In this document: positions 1-5,388 of the stretch, in pieces
Position numbering within the stretch: position 1 is the first letter of the stretch
Layout of the letters: every line of letters starts with the position of its first letter
NCBI GenBank assembly: GCA_011375245.1
Contig: DRMA01000118.1
Location: 1-7,326 of the forward strand
DNA: 7,326 bases
Reading direction: 5' to 3'
Origin: Thiothrix sp.
Lineage (GTDB): Bacteria > Pseudomonadota > Gammaproteobacteria > Thiotrichales > Thiotrichaceae
Translations under genes and position numbers: made by a program
The notes under the pieces: generated by a model
Told to the model about the DNA's origin: nothing
What the model saw: the letters and a program-made list of their open reading frames with translations, nothing else
Databases searched by the model: none

Positions 1-1
1 C

Positions 2-3000
2 TTGCTCATTGTTCCCGTTTCAACATTAATGCATCGTCTTGCACCCTGCGATTTTGTCACTACACACACATTATTACTTGAAACAGGTGATACCTTAGAT
101 ATTGATTTATTACGTCAAGAACTGGAACAATCAGGCTATCGTCATGTGAGCCAAGTACTTGAACATGGTGAATATGCGACGCGCGGTTCATTAGTTGATC
201 TTTTTCCAATGGGAGCTGACCAGCCTTATCGTATTGATTTATTTGACGATGAAATCGAAACTATTCGTATTTTTGACCCTGAAACACAACGCAGTCAAAA
301 GCAAACATCCTCTGTAGAACTTCTACCTGCCCATGAGTTCCCTCTAACAAAATCAGGTATTAAAACCTTTCGCCAACACTATCGCACCCATGTTGACGGC
401 GATTTAATGCAAAGCATTATCTACAATAATATTGGTGAAGGCATTGCACCCACAGGAATTGAGTACTATTTACCATTATTTTTTGAAAAAACAGCAACCT
501 TATTTGATTACCTACCCAAAAAGGCATTGATTATCCAATCCGATGCACTCACCACCGCAGCAGAAACATTTAGCAAAACCATACAAGAGCGCTATGAACA
601 ACGCAGACATGACACTGAACGCCCCTTACTTCCACCAAAAACATTATTCTTAAGTGTCAATGAACTACACAGAAAACTCACCCACTATCCTTGTATTACT
701 ACATATATCTTTAAACAAGAACAAGGCTGCCATAACTATCAAACAACATCCTTACCCTCTTTATTAATTCAACCTCGTGCTGAAACACCATTATTCTTAC
801 TCAAACAATACTTACAACAGCATCAAGGTAGAATTTTATTCACCGCAGACTCAGCAGGACGTAGAGAAGAGCTTATCAGCCTGTTAAATGATAATAACTA
901 TAGAGTGAGCAGTGTAGAAAGTTGGCAACAGCACCTACAATCAGAAGCTGCAATGAATGTTGTTGTCGCTCCACTGAGTGAAGGCTTGGCATTCAGCCCT
1001 ATTGATGAACATCAAAGTAACAAGAAAAACAGCACAACGACTATTATTCCTGAGACCTTATTAATTGGTCAGCAAATACAACAAAATCGCCGCCGTAAAA
1101 AACCAACACGTGATGCGGATGCCATTATCCGCAATCTAACCGATCTCAATGAAGGCGCACCTGTTGTCCATGAAGAACATGGCGTTGGTCGTTACCAAGG
1201 CATGCGTACGATTAAAACAGGCAGTTTAGAAGCAGAATATCTCACTTTAGAATATGCCAAAGGCGATAAACTCTTTGTACCTGTTTCCTCACTACATTTA
1301 ATTAGTCGCTATACAGGCACAAGCCCTGAAAACGCGCCATTACATAAACTGGGTACCGACCAATGGGACAATGTACGCAAAAAAGCAGCACAAAAAGCGC
1401 ATGATGCCGCCGCAGAGTTACTTGAAATACACGCACGTCGTGCTGCTCAAAGAGGTCATGCCTTTCCTATAGATGCTATCGAATATGCTCATTTTGCTAA
1501 CGCATTCCCCTTTGAAGAAACACCTGATCAACTCCGTACTATTGAAGCTGTAACCGAAGATATGGCATCCGTACAACCAATGGACAGAGTTGTTTGTGGT
1601 GATGTTGGCTTTGGCAAAACTGAGGTCGCGATGCGTGCAACATTTGTTGCTGCCAATGCAGGCAAACAAGTAGCCGTCATTGCCCCTACAACCTTATTAG
1701 TCCAACAACATGTTAAAAACTTTCGTGATCGTTTTGCTGATTGGCCATTCAAAATTGACTCCTTATCCCGTTTTCGTACTCCCAAAGAAACTCGTGAAGC
1801 ACTAAAAAAACTAGCCAGTGGGCATATTGATATTGTCATTGGTACCCATAAATTATTGCAAAAGGATGTGCATTTCAAACAATTAGGTCTAGTAATTATT
1901 GATGAAGAACACCGTTTTGGCGTACGACATAAAGAACAACTAAAAAAACTGCGTGCCAATGTTGATTTGCTGACACTCACTGCAACCCCAATACCACGTA
2001 CACTTAATATGTCATTATCAGGTTTACGTGATCTATCTATTATTGCCACACCACCTGTTGCCCGCAACTCCATTAAAACCTTTGTTACACAATGGGACAA
2101 AGCACTGATACAAGAGGCTTGTGCTAGAGAATTATCACGAGGTGGACAAATTTACTTCTTGCACAATGAAGTCAAAAGCATCGAAAAAATGACAAAAGAC
2201 CTAAAAGACATGTTGCCAAATACGAATATTCGTTTTGCTCATGGACAAATGCCTGAGCGTGAACTTGAGGGCATTATGCAAGATTTTTATCATCAACGTT
2301 TTCATATGCTGGTGGCAACAACCATTATCGAAAGCGGTATTGATGTTCCTACTGCCAACACCATTATTATCAATAAAGCTGATAAACTTGGCTTAGCACA
2401 ATTACATCAAATTCGTGGACGTGTTGGACGCTCACATCATCGCGCTTACGCTTATCTTATTGCGCCTCCTGTTAAGCTCCTTACTGCTGACGCTAAAAAG
2501 CGTCTGGAAGCCATTGAATCGCTAGAAGACCTTGGTGTTGGTTTTACCCTTGCATCGCATGATTTAGAAATACGTGGCGCAGGTGAATTATTGGGTGAAG
2601 ATCAAAGTGGTCAAATACAAGAAATTGGCTTTTCACTTTACAATGACTTGCTTGAACGAGCAGTAAAAGCACTCAAATCAGGACAACTACCGCAACTTGA
2701 TAGACCTGCAAAAGACATTACCACGGTGGAAATTGGCGCTCCTGCATTAATTCCTGATGACTACTTGCCTGATGTACATAACCGCCTAATTTTATACAAA
2801 CGCATCGCCTCAGCAGAAACCCAAGCTTCATTACGAGAGTTACGGGTAGAAATCATTGACCGCTTCGGTCTTATTCCACAGCCTACTGCCAATCTTTTTA
2901 CGGTTACAGAACTAAAACTTGAAGCTGCTGCACTAGGGATCAAAAAACTTGATTTATTCGCAGAAGGCGGACGTATTCTCTTTCATGAACAGCCTATGAT

Positions 3001-3154
3001 TGATGTTGGTAAATTAATAGAACAAATTCAAAAACGACCATGGGCACTTAAACTGAATGGGCAGGATAAACTTAATTTTGAGTACGAAGAAAAAGAAGAT
3101 ATTGACGAGCGTGTTATATGGATAAAGAAGCTTTTTGCTGATTTAGCACCATAA
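2..3154 (+). CDS. mfd: Transcription-repair coupling factor Mfd (5'-truncated)
   Basis: Mfd is a cytoplasmic ATP-dependent DNA translocase. It binds RNA polymerase stalled at a lesion, displaces it and recruits UvrA for strand-specific excision repair. The reading frame is open from the window edge for 1050 codons. The first TTG is not a real start, because the protein begins inside the UvrB-like N-terminal module (VPVSTLMHRLAP). Comparing the Walker A position with E. coli Mfd (about 1148 aa) suggests about 95 residues are missing. Visible parts, in window residue numbering: UvrB-like region 1 to about 330; CarD-like RNA polymerase-interacting domain from about 385 (VVHEEHGVGRYQG); Walker A GDVGFGKT at 533-540; DEEH box at 634-637; TATPIPRTL motif III; motif VI QIRGRVGRS at 803-811; translocation (TRG) region at about 844-885 (ASHDLEIRGAGELLGEDQSG); C-terminal regulatory domain from about 955. 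All motifs are intact and there is no frameshift. The TAA stop is followed by a 355-base gap, so it is probably not co-transcribed with the next gene. Confidence 0.98.
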   Translation: MLIVPVSTLMHRLAPCDFVTTHTLLLETGDTLDIDLLRQELEQSGYRHVSQVLEHGEYATRGSLVDLFPMGADQPYRIDLFDDEIETIRIFDPETQRSQKQTSSVELLPAHEFPLTKSGIKTFRQHYRTHVDGDLMQSIIYNNIGEGIAPTGIEYYLPLFFEKTATLFDYLPKKALIIQSDALTTAAETFSKTIQERYEQRRHDTERPLLPPKTLFLSVNELHRKLTHYPCITTYIFKQEQGCHNYQTTSLPSLLIQPRAETPLFLLKQYLQQHQGRILFTADSAGRREELISLLNDNNYRVSSVESWQQHLQSEAAMNVVVAPLSEGLAFSPIDEHQSNKKNSTTTIIPETLLIGQQIQQNRRRKKPTRDADAIIRNLTDLNEGAPVVHEEHGVGRYQGMRTIKTGSLEAEYLTLEYAKGDKLFVPVSSLHLISRYTGTSPENAPLHKLGTDQWDNVRKKAAQKAHDAAAELLEIHARRAAQRGHAFPIDAIEYAHFANAFPFEETPDQLRTIEAVTEDMASVQPMDRVVCGDVGFGKTEVAMRATFVAANAGKQVAVIAPTTLLVQQHVKNFRDRFADWPFKIDSLSRFRTPKETREALKKLASGHIDIVIGTHKLLQKDVHFKQLGLVIIDEEHRFGVRHKEQLKKLRANVDLLTLTATPIPRTLNMSLSGLRDLSIIATPPVARNSIKTFVTQWDKALIQEACARELSRGGQIYFLHNEVKSIEKMTKDLKDMLPNTNIRFAHGQMPERELEGIMQDFYHQRFHMLVATTIIESGIDVPTANTIIINKADKLGLAQLHQIRGRVGRSHHRAYAYLIAPPVKLLTADAKKRLEAIESLEDLGVGFTLASHDLEIRGAGELLGEDQSGQIQEIGFSLYNDLLERAVKALKSGQLPQLDRPAKDITTVEIGAPALIPDDYLPDVHNRLILYKRIASAETQASLRELRVEIIDRFGLIPQPTANLFTVTELKLEAAALGIKKLDLFAEGGRILFHEQPMIDVGKLIEQIQKRPWALKLNGQDKLNFEYEEKEDIDERVIWIKKLFADLAP

Positions 3155-3188
3155 TAGTTATAAACCCCATAATAAAACTATAGACGTT

Positions 3189-3330
3189 CAGATAATTATG
3201 TTCACACTTTTTGTTCCAGCCAGTCATGTGGATTATTTTTAAATCAGCAGGAACTCGCTACGCTCAAACATGCTTCTGATTAAAAAATAACACACATGAC
3301 TGGCTTCCCGTTTTTGCACGCAATTATCTG
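3189..3330. repeat. Palindromic intergenic repeat, MITE/REP-like
   Basis: This is a roughly 142-bp imperfect palindrome filling the gap after mfd. Outer arms: CAGATAATT (3189-3197) against AATTATCTG (3322-3330). Strongest arms: GCCAGTCATGTG (3219-3230) against CACATGACTGGC (3293-3304), a perfect 12 bp, extended inward by A/T-rich near-complementary sequence to AATCAG (3242-3247) against CTGATT (3276-3281). The central loop contains GGAACTCGCTACGCTCAAAC, which differs in composition from the A/T-rich flanks. There is no open reading frame and no clear target-site duplication. In the + direction the inner hairpin is followed by TTCCCGTTTTT, so it could also stop mfd transcription. The nested complementarity is seen directly; calling it a mobile miniature element or dispersed repeat is inference, since only one copy is in view. 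Confidence 0.7.
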
Positions 3331-3401
3331 ACTCTCTACATATAAACTTAAGATATAAGATAATTATGCTTGTTTTTCATGCAAAAAAAACAAGATCAAA
3401 G

Positions 3402-3410
3402 GGCTATAAT
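3402..3410 (+). promoter_or_regulatory. Probable -10 element of the OmpA-like gene
   Basis: GGCTATAAT contains a perfect TATAAT (3405-3410) about 100 bases before the ATG at 3510. No good -35 hexamer lies 16-18 bases upstream; that position is an A-run. The same nine bases GGCTATAAT occur upstream of argG (5332-5340), which supports a functional role. Transcription would start near 3417, giving a leader of about 93 nt. Confidence 0.45.
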
Positions 3411-3440
3411 AAAAATACATTTTTTTCAGTACGTTGCTAA

Positions 3441-3489
3441 TTCATAACCTATTATGAATAAATTTTTTTGATCATAATTCAAAATGATC
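3441..3489 (+). other. Two small hairpins in the leader of the OmpA-like gene
   Basis: The first stem is TTCATAA (3441-3447) with TTATGAA (3452-3458), a CCTA loop, followed by TAAATTTTTTT (3459-3469), which resembles a weak A/T-only terminator or attenuator. The second is GATCAT (3470-3475) with ATGATC (3484-3489), ending 7 bases before the Shine-Dalgarno sequence. Both are seen directly, but A/T-only stems of this size arise easily by chance in such DNA, so a regulatory role is speculative. Confidence 0.25.
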
Positions 3490-3509
3490 CTGCCTCAAGG
3501 AAACCTAAA

Positions 3510-4295
3510 ATGTCCCGATTATTACGCATTATTATTTTTATTATTATCGTTTTATTACTCATTTTTTCTGGCTTCCGTTGTAGCCAAACCATTCCTAATG
3601 GTAGTAAAGCAACTGCTAACTTTATCGAAAAAAACCAACCAGAAAAAGAAAACGCTCCAAGCATTAAAAATGCTAACAGTGACGAAATAGTAAAAAATGA
3701 TGCCAATCAACTAATAAAAACAACATTAGCAGTAGATGAAGCAACAAAAAATACTGAATATAGCAATGACGATCAAACCGCGCCTGATAAAAGCATTGAA
3801 GCCAAAGAAACCCCTTTAAAACCCGCAGCAACAGGGCAAATAAAACCAGCTAATAAAAAAGGTAGCGATCCTACAAAAGAAAACTACGAAACAAAAGAAT
3901 CTACAAAAAAGAAAGAGAATACCGATGAAAAAACTAATACAGCAGCAATAACAGCGGGTTCATCCATTATTTTGAAAGGCGTTAGCTTTGCATCAGGTTC
4001 TGAAAAACTGATAAGTTCATCTATTACCATTCTTAATGAAGTTACTAAAACCCTGAAAGAAAAATCAACACTGCATATTGAAATTGCTGGTTATACCGAT
4101 AACCAAGGTAACGCTGTTGCTAATACTAAGCTTTCTCAATTACGTGCGGATCAAGTAAAAGCTTATCTTGTGACACAAGATATACAAGCTGACCGTATCA
4201 GTAGCAAAGGCTATGGTGCTAGTTCTCCCATTGCCAGTAATAATACAAAAACAGGTCGTGAACAAAATAGACGAGTTGAAATTCATGTCAAATAA
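3510..4295 (+). CDS. OmpA-like peptidoglycan-binding protein with N-terminal membrane anchor
   Basis: This is a 261-residue envelope protein predicted to tether the inner membrane, or a secreted body, to peptidoglycan. The ATG at 3510 is chosen because AAGGA (3497-3501) sits 8 bases upstream; an in-frame TTG at 3468 has no such site. Residues about 4-20 are a very hydrophobic helix (IIIFIIIVLLLIF) after basic residues, read as a signal anchor or signal peptide. Cys24 follows it, but GFRC is not a normal lipobox because of Arg at -1. Residues about 27-150 are a hydrophilic, probably disordered linker rich in K, N, E and T. Residues about 153-261 form the OmpA C-terminal domain: AGYTDNQGN, LSQLRADQVKAYL, SKGYGASSPIASN and GREQNRRVEI. 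Asp197 and Arg212, spaced 15 apart, match the pair that binds diaminopimelate in OmpA family members. There is no beta-barrel, so this is not a classical OmpA porin. It stands alone with its own promoter. The domain call is firm; the exact role is unknown. Confidence 0.87.
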   Translation: MSRLLRIIIFIIIVLLLIFSGFRCSQTIPNGSKATANFIEKNQPEKENAPSIKNANSDEIVKNDANQLIKTTLAVDEATKNTEYSNDDQTAPDKSIEAKETPLKPAATGQIKPANKKGSDPTKENYETKESTKKKENTDEKTNTAAITAGSSIILKGVSFASGSEKLISSSITILNEVTKTLKEKSTLHIEIAGYTDNQGNAVANTKLSQLRADQVKAYLVTQDIQADRISSKGYGASSPIASNNTKTGREQNRRVEIHVK

Positions 4296-4324
4296 CGTGT
4301 GATTTCACGCAATTTCCACAATCC

Positions 4325-4362
4325 AAAAAAAAAGCACTTATCGGGGATAATGATAAGTGCTT
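4325..4362 (-). terminator. Intrinsic terminator of tRNA-Met
   Basis: A perfect 11-bp stem, AAGCACTTATC (4332-4342) with GATAAGTGCTT (4352-4362), has a 9-base loop. On the minus strand it runs directly into nine T residues (A-run at 4325-4333). It begins 11 bases past the tRNA 3' end. In the + direction there is no T-run, so it would serve the convergent OmpA-like gene only weakly. Confidence 0.88.
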
Positions 4363-4373
4363 GATAATACAGG

Positions 4374-4447
4374 TGGCTATGCCGAGATTCGAACTTGGGA
4401 CCCCATCATTATGAGTGATGTGCTCTAACCAGCTGAGCTACATAGCC
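4374..4447 (-). tRNA. tRNA-Met (anticodon CAT), elongator type
   Basis: This is a 74-base tRNA read on the minus strand. The acceptor stem GGCTATG/CATAGCC is perfect. The D stem is GCTC/GAGC with loop AGCTGGTTA. The anticodon stem CATCA/TGATG encloses the loop CTCATAA with anticodon CAT. The variable region is GGGTC, the T loop TTCGAAT and the discriminator A. The anticodon arm and variable region match E. coli elongator tRNA-Met as I remember it, and the paired first acceptor base (G1-C72) excludes an initiator tRNA. tRNA-Ile2 also carries CAT, but its arms differ. The A51-C63 mismatch in the T stem is, as I recall, also present in E. coli elongator tRNA-Met. The bases after the discriminator are CCT, so a full CCA tail is not encoded. 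It is a single-gene unit with its own promoter and terminator. Confidence 0.97.
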
Positions 4448-4459
4448 ATAGTGCGGCAC

Positions 4460-4487
4460 ATTATAAAGTGGAATTTAAAACTGTCAA
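4460..4487 (-). promoter_or_regulatory. Consensus sigma-70 promoter of tRNA-Met
   Basis: On the minus strand, a perfect -35 TTGACA (4482-4487) and a perfect -10 TATAAT (4460-4465) are separated by 16 bases. The segment after the -10 is GTGCCGCAC, a G/C-rich discriminator in otherwise A/T-rich DNA, as is typical of stable-RNA promoters under stringent (ppGpp/DksA) control. Transcription would start near 4453, only a few bases before the mature tRNA 5' end at 4447. Confidence 0.87.
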
Positions 4488-4492
4488 TCATA

Positions 4493-4539
4493 ATTGGTAG
4501 TAATTACTAAATTACTACCAATATCTTGCAAGATATTGG
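4493..4539. repeat. Overlapping perfect inverted repeats
   Basis: Two perfect dyads share the bases CCAAT. The first is ATTGGTAGTAAT (4493-4504) with ATTACTACCAAT (4511-4522), a 12-bp stem with a 6-base loop. The second is a gap-free 22-bp palindrome, CCAATATCTTG followed by CAAGATATTGG (4518-4539). They lie 5 bases past the stop codon of the Lit-like gene and 5 bases upstream of the tRNA-Met -35 hexamer, both read on the minus strand. They could form alternative RNA hairpins at the 3' end of the Lit-like mRNA, although neither has a T-run, or they could be a protein-binding site upstream of the tRNA promoter. The symmetry is certain; the role is not. Confidence 0.65.
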
Positions 4540-4544
4540 AAAAC

Positions 4545-5267
4545 TTATTGGTAACGTCGATAAACCCAAAAAATGCCTGTAGTAAAAAAGATCGCTAAAA
4601 AAACCAACATAACCGCAATATAAGCAAATAAATCAGGAGCCTTCATCATCATACTCATTAACGATTCTTCATAATAAAAAAACCATTGATGCCCATCTGG
4701 AAAAACTAAGGTATGCAGCTTATAAAATATCTTTTCTGCTCCAATAGCCAATACAGCTAAAATAATAAGCGGAAGTGCAAACACATAAGGTAGTAAAGAA
4801 ACAGTAAATACATCCACTTGCGATCTACGCTGTATAACAACAGAGCCTAACCAAATAAACAAAGCTCCCCATGCTAACCATTTCATTTTGTCATATAAAT
4901 TCGCAACATCTTGTAAATGAAGAATTTCTGCGTTAGTGAGTAAGCTTATCTCTGTACCTTTTTTTGTGTGGTAAGTTAATTCTGCCAACCCTTCACCGTG
5001 TTGATGAAGACTTGTCACAATACCGCTAAATAATGCCAGATGCTCAGCGCGTGAACTTTGATCAAAATCAGGTTTAATCTTATTCTTAGACGCAAACACG
5101 ACGATATTATCTCCAATCCCCGCATAATCATAAAGCAGTGGATAAGCAAAGTTAACCTTTGCTAACATCATCCAACTAACGGCTAATGCAATAAAAAAAG
5201 TAGATAGTAAAAAAACCAACCACTGAATATGTAACCCGTATTTTTTTATAGATATAAACCTAGCCAT
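4545..5267 (-). CDS. DUF1461/Lit-like integral membrane protein
   Basis: This is a 240-residue protein with four predicted membrane helices at about 14-34, 129-146, 154-176 and 212-236, and a sizeable loop after helix 1. It resembles the DUF1461 (TIGR01906) family, whose characterised members are Lit, the lipoprotein intramolecular transacylase of Firmicutes. Lit moves an acyl chain from the diacylglyceryl group of a lipoprotein to its N-terminal amine. The supporting motifs are NAEILHLQDV (113-121), matching the family pattern E-x-x-H-x-x-D-V, and FYKLHTLVFPDGHQWFF (181-197), matching F-H-x-x-x-F...W. His117 and His185 would be the candidate catalytic pair. Length and topology also fit. The start is ATG at 5267 with a weak AAGG a few bases upstream. 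It is divergent from argG and ends next to an inverted-repeat cluster. Assignment is from remembered motifs only, so family membership is likely, whereas the enzymatic activity in this apparently Gram-negative host is inference. Confidence 0.75.
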   Translation of the reverse strand: MARFISIKKYGLHIQWLVFLLSTFFIALAVSWMMLAKVNFAYPLLYDYAGIGDNIVVFASKNKIKPDFDQSSRAEHLALFSGIVTSLHQHGEGLAELTYHTKKGTEISLLTNAEILHLQDVANLYDKMKWLAWGALFIWLGSVVIQRRSQVDVFTVSLLPYVFALPLIILAVLAIGAEKIFYKLHTLVFPDGHQWFFYYEESLMSMMMKAPDLFAYIAVMLVFLAIFFTTGIFWVYRRYQ

Positions 5268-5310
5268 AAAACCTTATTAAGAATTATTTTACATTTTTGG
5301 GATAAAGAGT

Positions 5311-5340
5311 CTAACAACTCATTCTTAGGAAGGCTATAAT
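5311..5340 (+). promoter_or_regulatory. Probable promoter of argG-slyX-rsmJ
   Basis: A perfect -10 TATAAT (5335-5340) lies in the context GGCTATAAT, with a possible -35 CTAACA (5311-5316, four of six consensus bases) at 18-base spacing. The start would be near 5347, giving a leader of about 42 nt that contains the palindrome TATAGCTATA (5370-5379) just before the ribosome-binding site. I find no convincing ArgR operator in the 121-base divergent spacer shared with the Lit-like gene. Confidence 0.55.
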
Positions 5341-5388
5341 CTCCCGCCTGTTATTCATCTTAACCCGTTTATAGCTATAGGTTCTGCC

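Noticed and set aside
1418..1669. 83-codon minus-strand open frame inside mfd
   Set aside because: Antisense to the RNA polymerase-binding and Walker A region of mfd; no start signal or recognisable domain.
1528..2100. 190-codon open frame on the minus strand inside mfd
   Set aside because: It lies opposite the conserved helicase core of Mfd, its translation resembles no family, and it is rich in Ser/Cys as expected of an antisense shadow.
3154..3181. Short dyad ATAGTT / AACTAT after the mfd stop as a terminator
   Set aside because: Six A-T-rich pairs with a 16-base loop and no T-run; too weak to support.
3369..3394. Hairpin CTTGTTTTT / AAAAACAAG as a terminator
   Set aside because: The stem is almost entirely A-T, with no following T-run in either direction; expected by chance in this A-rich stretch.
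3484..3690. 68-codon open frame overlapping the OmpA-like gene in another frame
   Set aside because: Its hydrophobic part merely reflects the T-rich codons of the membrane helix in the true frame; it lacks a Shine-Dalgarno sequence, whereas the ATG at 3510 has one.
4386..4399. A-C mismatch in the tRNA-Met T stem as a sign of a pseudogene
   Set aside because: As I recall, the same A51-C63 mismatch occurs in E. coli elongator tRNA-Met, and all other stems are perfect, so the gene looks functional.
5279..5291. Possible ArgR box upstream of argG (AAGAATTATTTTA)
   Set aside because: It matches only the A/T core of the ArgR consensus, lacks the flanking conserved bases, is not repeated in tandem and lies more than 40 bases upstream of the -10.
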